From Hydrangea macrophylla (lineage: Eukaryota; Streptophyta; Magnoliopsida; Cornales; Hydrangeaceae): a DNA stretch of 64,000 nt. Both the position numbers and the translations under genes were made by a program. The stretch is from contig CM066983.1 of the NCBI GenBank assembly GCA_033977485.1, positions 62,181,010 through 62,245,009 on the forward strand, written 5' to 3'. The notes beneath the pieces were generated by a model. It saw only the letters and a list, made by a program, of their open reading frames with translations, did no database searches and was not told the origin of the DNA. Shown piece by piece: positions 1 to 11,092 of this stretch (positions are counted from its first letter, which is position 1; each line of letters begins with the position of its first letter).

Positions 1-2
1 TT

Positions 3-1157
3 GCTAAGTTTGTATCTGAATGTTCGGCATATCAACAGATCAAAGCAGAGAGACAAGTACCTACAGGATTATTACAACCATTACCAGTGTCAGAATGGAA
101 ATGGGATGAGATTACAATGGACTTTATTTCAGGATTTCCACGATCATTCAATAAGAATGATAAGATTTGGGTTATAGTTAACCGATTAACCAATTTAGCT
201 CATTTTCTACCGATCAAGACCACTAAACCGTCCAAGTTAGCAGAATTGTATGTGAGAGAGATTGTAAGACTACATGGGGTACCAGCCGCGATCATATCGG
301 ATCGTGATAGTAGTTTTACGTCAAGGTTTTGGCGAAGTCTACAGACAGCTATGGGTACGAAGTTAAGTTTCAGTACTGCATTTCATCCTCAGACCGATGG
401 ACAGTCAGAGCGTATGATTCAGACATTAGAGGATATGTTACGATTGTGTGTATTGGATTTTGGGGGTGATTGGGAGAAACACCTACCATTGATTGAATTT
501 GCGTATAACAATGGATTTCAGTCGAGTATTGGTATGGCACCATATGAAGCTTTGTATGGGCGTAAATGTTGATCACCAGTTTGTTGGACTGAGGTGGGAT
601 AAAGGAAGTTACTAGGATCTGAGTTAATACAGGTGACTATTGAGAAGGTGAAGTTGATTCAGGAGCGACTTAAGGTAGCTCAGAGCCGTTATAAGAGCTA
701 TGCGGACTCTAAACGATGACCGATGAATTTTGAAGTTGGAGATTTAGTATACTTACGGGCATCGCCTTCGAAAGGCATTGTACAATTTGGAAAGAGGGGA
801 AAGCTCAATCCAAGATTCATAGGACCTTTTGAGATCCTAGAGAGGGTAGGTTCCGTAGCTTACCGATTAGCATTGTCGTCAGAATTAGAGCATGTACACA
901 ATATATTTCACGTATCAATGTTGAGACGATGTATGACTGATACGAGTAAGATCATTGTACCTAAACCGCTACAGATTCAGAGAGACTTAACTTATGTGGA
1001 ACAACCGACAGAGATTCTAGATCGAAAGGAACAAGTCTTGAGAACTAAAATGATTCCGATGGTGAATGTATTATGGCGTAGTCACACTGTTGAAGAGGCT
1101 ACGTGGGAAAATGAGGAAGAAATGAGGAACGAGTATCCGTACCTGTTCGACGTATGA
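3..1157 (+). pseudogene. CV1 chromovirus integrase C-terminal half with chromodomain (decayed)
   Basis: Ty3/gypsy integrase, which joins element cDNA to the host chromosome. The reading frame is open from the left edge and starts in the zinc-binding region (CSAYQQIKAE, where relatives usually have a Cys-x-x-Cys arrangement, so one zinc ligand seems to be replaced by Tyr). The core follows with catalytic Asp in MDFISGFP, Asp in ISDRDS and Glu in DGQSERMIQ. The C-terminal part (FEVGDLVYLR, GPFEILERVG) ends in a chromodomain-like tail (TVEEATWENEEEMR). Three in-frame stops (TGA 570-572, TAA 600-602, TGA 717-719) interrupt it; both TGA stops fit CGA-to-TGA changes. The chromodomain and the adjacent LTR mark a chromovirus, probably Tekay/Del clade. 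Gag, protease and RT lie left of the window. Confidence 0.9.
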
Positions 1158-1186
1158 GGTATAAGTTTGGAGATAAACTTCCTTTT

Positions 1187-1199
1187 TGGAAGGGAGAGT
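1187..1199 (+). other. CV1 polypurine tract
   Basis: A purine-rich run (ggaagggagagt) ends exactly where the TGTCA terminus of the LTR begins, as expected for the plus-strand primer of reverse transcription. It lies about 30 bp after the integrase stop codon. Confidence 0.75.
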
Positions 1200-1721
1200 T
1201 GTCATGTCCGTTCCAAAATTTCATAGTTTTGTCATGAATGATATGAAATTTTATGAATTATCATTTATATATAATAAATGAGGATAAGTGGTTGACTGTG
1301 GTCAACGGTGAGGTGTCAGTAAGGACACGAGAAAATTTGGTAATTGAGATTTTCATTGGCACGAATAAATGACATTTATATGATTTAAATGTTATTCGAC
1401 ATATCTGGTATTTCGTGAATAGTTAATTATACCTGGGTATTATAATTTCTGGTAATCTCGATATTTGTTATATATCATTTTGAGAACTGTGGTGAGAACG
1501 TAAGTGACACGTTAAATAATAAAGGTAGGTGGTGCAGAGATTCCACATCTTTTAGTTTTCGGACGTTATTTTTGGATCCAAACGAGACTTAGTCAGAAAC
1601 TTCTGAAATTTATAATTTTCACTCGTAAAGGCATAAAATGGATGTGTGCGAAGTTTCATAGGTTAATTAGAAGTTTTGAGAAACTTGCGGGGAGGTAAAC
1701 ACAATTTCTGAGAAGATTTTC

Positions 1722-1729
1722 TATAAATA
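1722..1729 (+). promoter_or_regulatory. CV1 LTR TATA box
   Basis: TATAAATA lies about 520 bp into the LTR and is followed by a GA-rich stretch, the usual arrangement of a U3 promoter and transcript start in plant LTRs. Confidence 0.6.
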
Positions 1730-2309
1730 GTGGAGGATAAGATTTCATTCTCCAAAAGTTGGAAAAATATCTAGAGAGAGAGGAGAGAGAAGGAAGATTG
1801 TTGCCACGGGCTTTGCGACGACGATCGGCAATCTTTCGTCCATCAGTTTTTCACCAAATTCAAGATTTGAACTCGTAGAGGGGAGATCTACGTTTTTATA
1901 CTACTTAAATCGTGTTTGGCCAATTTTTGTAAAAATCTTAATTCTAGACTTTTGGGGAAAACAGGTATAGACTTGTAGGAATTGTCTCAAATTCAAAATT
2001 CGACGATTAATTAGCCTCCTAGTCGATCCTTCAAAGTTGGAGGAAATCGCACGAGGCATGAAGTTCTAACTTGTGAAATATAGAGAAATACATGTTTTAT
2101 ATCTCGACGACGAAATTGAGATCCGGGCACAATCCATGCATTATTTGTAGGCATGTTAATTATGCACGCGCTAAATTGTGAAAAGAATGTCTAAATTTAC
2201 GCGAGCACGTTGAGTTGTCTATGTGGGTCAAAAGGGGATTTTATACAAATTCATGCCGGAGTAAGCTTCTCGTTGTTTGAGAATTTTAGTAGCGACGGCT
2301 ATTGTGCAT

Positions 2310-2405
2310 GGTTTAAGGCTTGGACTTGTCAGGGAACTTGTGGGGATGTAATGGTTGTAGGCTTGGACTAGCCATTGACATCGCGGTTTAAGGCTTGGAC
2401 TTTCC
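2310..2405 (+). repeat. CV1 LTR short repeats (GGCTTGGACT)
   Basis: Three imperfect copies of a roughly 20-bp motif (GTTTAAGGCTTGGACTTGTC and variants) start near 2311, 2355 and 2386. They lie between the TATA box and the palindrome cluster. Function unknown. Confidence 0.75.
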
Positions 2406-2823
2406 GCTACCGGATGAAGGCGTATTTTTCTCCCTAGAGACTATTGATATGATTTATGAGATTAAAGCATGTTTTGTTATATATTGAATATGTTAGACTT
2501 GTGCACTAAGCATATAGCTGAGCAGTGGAGATTTACTCCATTGCAGGTAAGAAGAAAGACAAGAAGAAGCGTGATGAGTGAGGTCGAGGAACGCCGGGGA
2601 GCCACAATTGTATATGTTTTTGTTTTAAATCCTAGACTTGTTTAAGGATTTACAAATTGTAAACCGTTGTAATAGGATCATGCATTAGTTCCGTAGTATG
2701 ATAATCTTGTAATTGAACTCCTGTAGTTGTGTTTTAAAATGTTGCAATTCAGTGGTAGTTGTAGTTGTTATTGAGGTGGAGAAGCATGAGTTGTAATATT
2801 TCACACAGGGCTGTCCAGCAGGG

Positions 2824-3056
2824 GAGTAGTCGACTGGACCATGGAGCAGTCGACTGGATCCCGTGGGGTTTAAACACTGAAAGTGAAAAGTAATAGGAGC
2901 AGTCGACTGGACCACTGTAGATTTTAGCTACTGATCCAAATAGTAACCAATGCAGTCGACTGGGTTCCCTGATCAGTCGACTGGACACCGATGAGAAATG
3001 TGAGTTTTGGTTTCTGCCAGGCACAGTCGACTGGATCCTAGCACAGTCGACTGAAC
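2824..3056 (+). repeat. CV1 palindrome array, CAGTCGACTG
   Basis: Seven copies of a palindrome centred on GTCGAC (starts of the GTCGAC core: 2829, 2849, 2902, 2955, 2976, 3026, 3046). Three pairs are 20, 21 and 20 bp apart. The pair-to-pair step is about 71-73 bp where measurable (2829 to 2902, 2955 to 3026). The palindrome is conserved while the spacers differ, so this is not a simple tandem repeat. It lies about 1.1 kb downstream of the TATA box, in the R/U5 part of the LTR. Confidence 0.9.
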
Positions 3057-5515
3057 CTCTGTTTTCAAAACTGTGTTCCTTTGGACAGGTTTCAATTGAA
3101 CAAAACTTTTTATAACTCTGATTTTAATGGATTTTAATAATGTTTTCCGATGCTATTTGACTTTAATGGAACTGGATAATCCTTGATGGCGTGCCACGTA
3201 TCCTTTTTTCGCACGTATCGGGATGGGTTGTGACATATAAGATCATCTAAGTAGTATCTTAGAGTACCTTGAATGACACTTGGAATATCTTAGGAGAAGC
3301 ATGAGAGATACAAGTACACCTTGAACATACTTTCAATTAAGAGAGAATTCTAGAGAGAGAGAATTATGAATTAGAATTCACTAAGCTAATCTTAAGATAA
3401 TTAGATTAGATGAATTAGACATCAATTGCCTCTATTAACTTCCATGGATGAGTAGACTAAACAACAACAGCCAATGTTCTATCTCTCTCCCACACACAGA
3501 TCCAACATCAACAAAACTACATGGAGGCCACCATCCCCCTTCCATTACAAACCTCGAGGAGCCGTTGAATCCCTTTCTCAGGTCATCTCTATCTCTAGGT
3601 CATAACTCTCTAGGGTTTTACAAATGTATATTGATTGTAGACCTCTGGATCTGAAATGGAGATGATGAATAGGTGTGCTCAGCAATGGCGACGCAAGCTT
3701 TGCAACCATTTTCTCTCTCAACAAAACTACATGGAGATGGTATCATATCCTTTCTTCATCTCAATCTATCTTCCTACTTCGATTTTGTGGCTTTTAGTTT
3801 TTAGGGTGTTTTGTGTGGTAGATATGTCTTTTCCTTTCTGATATGGTGTTTTCTCAAGTTCGGTAATTTTTTGTATTGTTTATACTCTTCCACTCTTGTT
3901 CAAACGGGGGCAATATTTTGATTACATGCATGGTAGAAGTTTAATCATGAATTCATAGACCTCACTAAATCGTACTGATTTCTGAGTCTATTCGTGATGA
4001 TTTAGGGCCTCCTTATGATGGAATCTGAACATAACTTTAAAATTCCCATTAAAAGCAGATTATTGGTATGTACAACTATGTTTATAGCAACTAAATCCCT
4101 ATCATCATCTGTGTTTTTTCCCTTGTTGTTCCTTTGGTTTTATGGGTGCTATTTGAGTTTCTGCGCTACATTTATGAGGTATCACTGCTGTGTAATACTC
4201 ATGCTTTGCATTTCCCAAAAAAAAGGGTTTCTTCCCTAATTTAAATCTCACTGTCCCTCTCTATGACTCCATTGTTTGGATGCTATTCTAAGTTCTAACA
4301 CCATATTTATCCAAATTCATTTGAAGCTATTATAGTGTGGAAGGAATTTTAAATTTAGGGGTCCCAATTAAAAAAGCTTTACCATTTGAAACTTCAATTA
4401 ATTTAATTTTTGTAGGTTTTTCTTAGCAACCAAACCGAACCCAATTGACTTTCTCGAATGTATCCAGTTGTGTATGACATTGGTTCTTGAAGAGTTCTTG
4501 AATGTATCTACTTTCCCCCCATATGGAGTGATTTTCTTTAATACATTCCATGTGCATGTAGGATGGGTCTTGATGAATGTATATGCTTGTTCCCTCGTGT
4601 CGTGAATTTATTATTTTAATTAGGCTTACTTTGGGTCACGAGTATTTGTGAGTGGAAGAAGATAAAACATAGAGGAAAAATACTTTTCTTTATTTGGTTA
4701 GTAAGGAAAATAATATGGAAATAGAAAGAAAAGAAAATAGAATGCAATTTGCAAAGTGAGCACAGCTCGTTTAGGTCCGTTCTATTGCATTGGTCAAGTA
4801 TTCGACCCCCATCCCTTCCCCTTGTAACCCAAAAAGAAAAAGAAAATATAACATAATTCGAGCATGGATGAAAACAATTAAAAAGTCACTTTTCTTGAGT
4901 TTCTTCTCATTTTTTAGAAAATTTTAACCTTATGTTGTTTGAGCATGGATAAAAATAATCGAAAATTTCAGCGGATGTCTTTTGGGACTAATTAATTTCA
5001 GCCTTCTTTGCTTCTGCCTTTGGTTAGATTGATTTAAGACTCGATAGATCAACTATTGGTATGTTGTAGTAAACATTCTTTATAATTGGGTTTCATTTTT
5101 CTCTCTTCACTTCGAATTTCATTCTCCTTCACTCTCATAATAAGTGCTTGAAACCATTTTTAAAAATAATTATGATTTAAATTATATCATTAAGAAACTT
5201 GATGAACTAATTGCTTTGAATACATAGTATATTGATTTGTATCAACAAGAAAAATGATGAACCTGTTCTTTTTTAATTCATTATGTGATACTCTAGTTAT
5301 GTGCTTAATTGTGCCTTCACAGTTCACATGATAGATAATGGAAGTTAAGTGACATTATACCCTGTGGCATCCAAATTCCAAATAGTCCTAAACATTTGTA
5401 ATTGTTCACTGTAATATTTTTGGAATTTCATCACCTTAGTATTGGCTAAGATGGAACATATGTTTTGCGCTTCCTTATGCAACTAAAATACGATTTGTGA
5501 ATTGTTTATCAATGG

Positions 5516-5638
5516 CACAGCATACGTGCACAACAGCACAGTATAGCATGTATGCACAGCAACAAAGCACACGTGCACAATAGCACAGCATATGTGCACA
5601 ACAGCATAGCACCCCTGTTTTTTTTTTTTTTTTTTTTA
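5516..5638. repeat. Imperfect CACAGCATACGTGCACAACAG repeats plus poly-T
   Basis: Three to four degenerate copies of a motif around CACAGCATACGTGCACAACAG, followed by a homopolymer T run of about 22 bases (5617-5638). It looks like microsatellite expansion in noncoding DNA. Confidence 0.75.
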
Positions 5639-6289
5639 TTTATGTTTCCTGGCTAAAAATCTAGACTTAAGTTCATTCGTTGCATTTTCAAATGGTTAGA
5701 CCATTTGGGAGGTTCATATGTGGGTCGAGTAAATCCGCTAATAGAATGGCCTAAGCTTTCCTGTACTTTGTTTCTATCAATCTTGACACTCAATAGAGGT
5801 TTAGCTTGTTTCTTGTTTCAGTTTTCAAACGTCTACAATATTATTTTGTATTTTTCTGATTCAAAAGCTTTTTTTTCGTTTCCTTTTTGCTTTCCTTGGT
5901 GTTTCAGAGTTTCACGTGAGATGAATAATTGTGAAAGTCTCCCTCCTTTATGTCCAGTTATGTGTATATTAGTGTAATTCTTTCGAAATGCTATGTCTTA
6001 CATGGTTCAATAAGTGAATTTCGATTGCGGGGATATGATATGGCTTGGAAAAGTGAATATAATTTGGTATTGAACTGTAGGAAATATGCTACTTGTATAG
6101 GTTATATCAAAACTTTTTTAATTGTGTTTATTTTTATTGTGGATGCATTTGAGATCTTACACACTTGTTACTTTCAATTACTTCTATGTTCAGTTTAGTT
6201 GGTGGAAAATAGAGGAGAAGGTTGAGGAAAATTTTATGATACATCCTAGGGGTTATGCATAAATTGCATGCATCATCCACTTAGTGATT

Positions 6290-6430
6290 TTCGTCCCAAA
6301 ATGTTGCAACTTAGTTCCAACACGTTATAACTTTGGAAACCACTTTGAACCAAAATATAGTAATTTGGTACCAAAATGTTACAAGTTGGTCCCAATACAT
6401 TGTAACTTTGAAAATCGGTTCAAATGATTT
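6290..6430. repeat. Two tandem copies of a 75-bp unit
   Basis: The string AAAATGTTGCAACTT at 6298 recurs as AAAATGTTACAAGTT at 6373. The following bases (TTGTAACTTTGAAAA and similar) also repeat, giving a diverged direct duplication with a 75-bp period. Confidence 0.7.
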
Positions 6431-6790
6431 TGTTATATTCTATTTCTTTAACAATTTTGATTGCTTGGAAAACAAAAAAAAAGAAAAAAGAAAAAAGAAA
6501 AAAGAAAAAGACAATGAAAATTTTTAAGTTGGTACTTTCACCTGAAGGCTTATATTGAATGCAGAACTTGTAGATCAAGGCTTCAGTTCTTTTATTCTTA
6601 TATCTCATACTTTTATGCTTCAATTAGCAATTTAAGTATCACATGAAAGTGTTCAAAACGAAAAGAAATATACTTTGTAATCCTTTGATGTTTGTTAACC
6701 ATCTAAAATATTCTTAACCTTATAAACTTGGTACCACATACAAATTAACTGGGCCCTGGCTCATACTCTTCCATTTATCTATCTGTTCAG

Positions 6791-6891
6791 GTTGGAAAGA
6801 TAAATTCACTTGATTTTCATCTTACTTTTGATTTATTGGTTACTGCTAGTGAGGATGATTCAGTGCGACTGTATGACATTGCAAATACCAA
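6791..6891 (+). CDS. Single exon of a WDR82/Swd2-like WD40 protein
   Basis: A 101-nt exon flanked by an acceptor (ctgttcag) and a donor (gtaagtacc). In phase 0 it encodes a WD40 blade with the strings GKINSLDFH and LLVTASEDDSVRLYDIAN. From memory this matches the first blade of plant WDR82/Swd2 homologues (Arabidopsis S2La/S2Lb type). Members of that family are subunits of COMPASS H3K4 methyltransferases and of phosphatase complexes acting on RNA polymerase II. I found no start exon upstream and no convincing downstream exon before the transposons at 9624. A weak candidate is 8456-8490 (acceptor ttttgtag, then codons for NKK). Either the gene has very long introns and continues elsewhere, or this is a fragment cut by transposon insertion. 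The identity of the blade is firm; the state of the gene is not. Confidence 0.75.
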
Positions 6892-8920
6892 GTAAGTACC
6901 CCTTGTCAAGATATAGCATGGATGTAAACTTGCAATGAATTGGGTCACACTCTTGAATAAAACACATTGGAATTATATAAGTTTACAGCCAGTATATTCT
7001 CTACGCAATTTTATACGTCATACTTTTTTTTGTTAGCCTCTGTTTAAGGTAATTAGAAGTCGTTAAATGGATTAATTGATTAAAACTAGGAAACTCTAGA
7101 GGATAGCTCGGTTTGGTCCAAAATGGTAAAATTAGTATAACTCTTTACTCCGACCACTTATAGATTTCAAATTTTAAAGGCAGTCTCCTAAAGTACCCAT
7201 ATAACTACCCTCTAAAAAGATTTTCATTTGCATGTACCGGATCTTTTAGGCAGGTAGCTTCCCACTACACTAATAGTGTAAGTGAAGCGGGTGCTAGGTG
7301 GCAACCCTCAGATATCCCGACATTAAGAGGTTGGTAGTGGGCGGGCCTAAAGGCAAGAGCATGGTCCAGCCATTGATCATGGGTCAACGACGGAACAAAG
7401 AAGTCAAGTAGGTTGTTCCCTCGGTCAGGATGCGAACTTTAAAAGGAAATCTATCCACCAGTATCAGGAAATATAAAAGAAAGATGATAAATCCCTCGAA
7501 ATACCAAAGCGGGCATTGTCATCGATTGTAGTCGCTTTCTGCTCCCACCAGTAAGGAATCCTTGTCAAAACTAGCTTTTAAAGGGTAAATTGGTCATTTT
7601 TCATTCTATGATTCGTATTTGGTAAAACTGACTTTTGATTTGGATCCTATGCAAAATTTCACTCAAGATAGACACTGATTTCACTTAAAAATGTTAAGAA
7701 ATGAGTGAGTTGTGACCTTTGGAAGTTTGAAATTACAATGTCCAAACTGCACTTCTACCCAGATGTATTTCTAAAATTACACTTACACCCCTAAAACTGC
7801 GAATGTAAAGAGGTCTACCAACGTCGGATTTGATCGCGTTTCAAGCCTAGTAGTTTCAATTCAAGTGTCATATATTTGATGCAATAAGTAATCTCAGCCA
7901 AATGGGCAAAGCTCTTCGATCCATCTTTTTTTTTTACCAACCTCAGTTGTTTGATGTCTCTTTTTTTTCATTATACTCTCTTATTTTTTTAGGAAACAAA
8001 AGGTGATAAATTTTGAGGGTTTAATGTTTCTCTTTCTTTTTTTTATTAACCGAATTTATAAGCGTCTCTGAATATTTTTGGCATCTAAATTCAGAAAAAA
8101 TATGCTTAAATCCTGTCAGTTAAGTTTAAATTCCATGGGGCTTGGCATGGCTTTAGGGGAGTGTGCAGTGCACATTTTGCTCTCGTGTTAAGTACTCGTC
8201 TCAATTAAAATTGCAGGATGTTTTTAGTCTTACAGCATGCCTAGTAACAATAGGATTTTTTTCATTATTCAATGTTTTAGGCTACAAAGAAAGAATTTCT
8301 ATTTCAAATAAACCACTACTTTTTTTTTCTTTTATATTTTGCATTTAATTCTAGCCATTAGCCCAAAGACACGTCTGACATCTAAAGGTACATGGAACTT
8401 TTAGACTGGTATATGATTTTGTTAAGAATTAAGACAATAATATTGTTTTAATTTTGTAGCAATAAGAAGTGGCAAGGCACAATCAGCTTTTTTTTTTCCC
8501 TTGAAATAAGAATTACAAGTGAAATAAATCAGAATGGTTAAATTGTGTTGAATCTGGTCTCAAGCCTTTCTCCATGCAACATGACCAGCATGTGAATTTA
8601 AGTGTTGGAAAATTGCAAACTTGGCATATTTGTAATACTTAGAAATGATCATCTTTGTAATCATTCATGTGCCTCAGATATCATTTTCTATATAGGCACT
8701 TTGCCCTAGATTTCCATATACTACTCTAAGAACTTGTTAATATCTTTGTTATGTGTTGCTTTTATGTGAATCTTGTATATTTATCCATGCTTCATGGAAT
8801 ATAATATTATGAATTTAAAAGTTGATACTCCTATTAGTGGTAGTTTATGGTTCTTGGAGGGCAAATAAATTTAATGCCTATGGACCTCTCAATACAATAT
8901 GATATTTGATTTTTTTGTTG
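6892..8920. other. Unassigned AT-rich sequence after the WD40 exon
   Basis: Intron-like or intergenic sequence with many T-runs. A more GC-balanced block at about 7230-7560 has no coding frame and may be an old repeat. A TGTTGGAAA start near 8603 followed by CTATATAGGC resembles a copia-type LTR start, but no matching end or target duplication was found. No supported gene. Confidence 0.4.
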
Positions 8921-8933
8921 CAGATGGGTGTAC

Positions 8934-9082
8934 TAAAAGGAATGAATACGACTCAATCAATTCAAACAAAAGTAAATGGAGAGATCACGGAGACAAGGAC
9001 CAAGCTAAAAATGTTGGCAACAACCAAGTCGCACTTGCCGATAGCTTTCTAGGGCATTTCCGACATTGTTAAATTGAACTTG
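8934..9082 (+). other. Possible terminal exon, unrecognised
   Basis: A splice-acceptor-like TTTTTTGTTGCAG precedes an open stretch of about 42 codons starting ATGGGTGTACTAAAAGG and ending at a TAG near 9060. Composition is less AT-rich than the surroundings. No family is recognised. It could be the last exon of the transposon whose subterminal repeats follow, or chance. Confidence 0.25.
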
Positions 9083-9235
9083 CTGGTTAGACATAGAAGA
9101 ACTCTTTACTTGTTATGATTACTATGGATTATTTTTGTTGTGTTGGATATACATATGTTGGCTAGACATGGATAAATACTTTACTTGTTATGATTACCTT
9201 AGATTATTTTTTGTTGTGTTGGATATAGACCACTC
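9083..9235. repeat. Two copies of a ~74-bp unit
   Basis: The block containing CTTTACTTGTTATGATTAC and TTTTTGTTGTGTTGGATATA occurs twice in direct orientation with a step of about 74 bp. Confidence 0.75.
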
Positions 9236-9389
9236 TTGTTATTTTTTGTGTTTGATATAGATTAATATGCTTGTTAATTAGGTGAAATTTTTTTTGGGAA
9301 GCATAAAATTAAATAAATTTTTTTTAGATTTATGCTTTTTCCTAACGGTTCTATTTGTATGTAAACTGGTTAGTAAATTTTTTTTAGAC

Positions 9390-9606
9390 ATTACTAACGA
9401 ATATATCCGTTAGTAGTATTTGACAAACCATTAGTATTCAATTTAAATCTTTGAAAATTTGTTGAAAAAAATTGTTACCAAGTAGCTTTCTAACGAATAT
9501 GTCCGTTAGAAATAATTTGATATACTAACAGATTTACGAACGGATATATCCGTTAGTAAAATTAATTTTAGTAACATGTATATCCGTTAGTAAATCCGTT
9601 AGTCAT
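9390..9606. repeat. CACTA-like subterminal palindromic repeats
   Basis: Repeated copies of the near-palindrome CTAACGAATATATCCGTTAG occur at 9394-9413 and 9490-9509. Partial or variant copies containing ATATCCGTTAG lie near 9540-9556, 9571-9590 and 9591-9602. Dense CCGTTAGT-type repeats are typical of the subterminal regions of plant CACTA (En/Spm) transposons, where the element's own protein binds. The array is cut at 9624 by the CV2 LTR, so the expected CACTA terminus is not visible and the assignment is provisional. Confidence 0.5.
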
Positions 9607-10315
9607 ATAACTAATGCTAATTTTGTCACGCCCCGGAACAGCATAAATAGAGAAAAATAAATTTCCTTTATGGGTCCATAGAGAATGACTGGTGAATGTC
9701 ACTAACCTTTCACACCACGCAGTTCTAGATAATAGAACAAGAAAGAAACAACCCACATTAATATAAAGGAAACCTATTATATTACTAACATCAGAGTTAT
9801 TACAACAGTAAAGCTACAGCGGAAGTATATAAGGTTTGGAAGCAACATAAGCCCAAATACCAAATATAAGAACAATTAAACATAAATAACATAAACTATC
9901 TCTAGGTCTTCAGTTGGTGTAAACATCAGTGTTATAGTCCTCCCTGGTATAACCATCATCAGTGCGACCACCCTAGGTGAATTCTCCTCCTGGATAAAAA
10001 TTATCATTGTACGCTTCGTCACCTGAAAAATGAGGTACAGGATAGTCTGGACGGGGAAAAGTCCAGGCAATAAAGGTCGTCAGCTTACTGAAAGCTGAGT
10101 GAGTATAAACTAACAAGGTACCAGTTATATGAAGTAAACACAAGCTAATGAAAACACGAGTTAACATCTTATTATAACAGTAATATCTTGTTCCTTTATT
10201 CAACCTCGTAAACCAACCCTTATCGTCTTGTTAATCAAAGATCGAAATTCAACAATACTCTAACTGAATGAAACAGACTCAATCGTTAACAATAGGGATA
10301 CACCCTTATTCCGTC

Positions 10316-10630
10316 CACCGCTTTTAATAGCATATTACATAGCTCACCGCATGTCATGGACTCCACGTCAGTCCGTCCCCAGCTTTTAAGAAAAATGTAC
10401 ATGTTTAGCGCATTTCAGGGACATAATGTTTTGAACAAGGCATATCATCTATTGCCACGACTTAGCGTTATCTACCAAACATCCCAACTCACCGCTTTTA
10501 AGAGAATATGCACAGCTCACCACTTTTAAGAGCATATCATAGATTATCCGGTCTATCTTAGGAATACTTGGTCCAGCTCACCGCTTTTAAGAGCATATGC
10601 ATAGCTCACCGCTTTTAAGAGCATATCATG
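10316..10630 (-). repeat. CV2 LTR repeats (CACCGCTTTTAAGAGCATAT)
   Basis: At least five imperfect copies of CACCGCTTTTAAGAGCATAT (plus-strand reading) between 10316 and 10630, spaced about 35-80 bp. CV3 has a different repeat (CAGGGAGTGTCC) in the corresponding mid-LTR region, and CV1 has yet another. Confidence 0.8.
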
Positions 10631-10935
10631 ACCAAACGTCCATCCACGTACCATTCCCAGAACTTACCAAACCTACTTAAGTTACGTTCTAATAATGACA
10701 CATGACAATTCCCAATGTGGTCTGACAACTCTGATTAAAAGAACGGATAACGAACTCATACAAGATTCAACATATTACCCACGTTATTACTTTCATCCAT
10801 TGTTCTTTAATCATACTTAACTATGTTGTCACATTATCCCAGATTCATCAAAAATTGCATAACGGGTCCAAAACGAGAAACAAACAATCCAACCTCTTAT
10901 ATAATAAAAAGGCAAAAGAATCCATGTTCTACCCA

Positions 10936-11092
10936 TACCAATCGATTGGGATAAAAACTATAACAATCGATTGAGAATCATGGCAATCGATTGTTAATTT
11001 GTAATCGATTGGGATGTTAATCGATTGGATTTCCATCCAATCGATTGGGTCTAGATTGATGGCAATCGATTAGTAATTATGCCAATCAATTG
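10936..11092 (-). repeat. CV2 palindrome array A, CAATCGATTG
   Basis: Eight palindromes with core ATCGAT (starts 10941, 10966, 10986, 11004, 11020, 11040, 11065 and a variant ATCAAT at 11085). Steps are 25, 20, 18, 16, 20, 25 and 20 bp, and the spacers are unrelated to each other. In the transcription direction the array is about 400-560 bp downstream of the TATA box. It ends about 1.31 kb before the LTR's 3' end. Confidence 0.9.

Larger units (their letters stand above)
1200..3235 (+). repeat. CV1 3' LTR (2.0 kb)
   Basis: It begins TGTCATGTCC directly after the polypurine tract and ends GGGTTGTGACA, so its ends form the inverted repeat TGTCA/TGACA. It holds a TATA box near 1722, a GA-rich leader (about 1770-1795), three copies of a GGCTTGGACT motif (2310-2405) and a cluster of CAGTCGACTG palindromes near its 3' end. 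The 5' LTR and the matching target-site copy lie outside the window; the flanking bases after the LTR are TATAA. Confidence 0.85.
3236..6790. other. Host sequence, no confident gene
   Basis: AT-rich sequence between the CV1 LTR and the WD40 exon. The open frames are short (at most 90 codons) and unrecognised. Around 3440-3740 there is a CT-rich stretch, an AGGGTTT motif (3612) and an ATG (3686) whose frame runs into a possible splice donor GGAGATG/GTATCA. This could be a 5' leader and first exon, but no family can be named. A CAACAAAACTACATGGAG string occurs twice (near 3508 and 3719). The rest is unassigned. Confidence 0.4.

Noticed and set aside
3448..3841. Two short ORFs near an AGGGTTT motif that could be a host first exon
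   Set aside because: No recognisable protein and no supporting downstream exon; kept only as a note in the unassigned region.
7230..7560. Possible tRNA-derived SINE (a GTTCGCATC string on the minus strand near 7431)
   Set aside because: The B-box match is imperfect and no clear A box, tail or target duplication was found.
8603..8850. Possible copia-type solo LTR starting TGTTGGAAA
   Set aside because: No matching CA terminus with a target-site duplication could be located.
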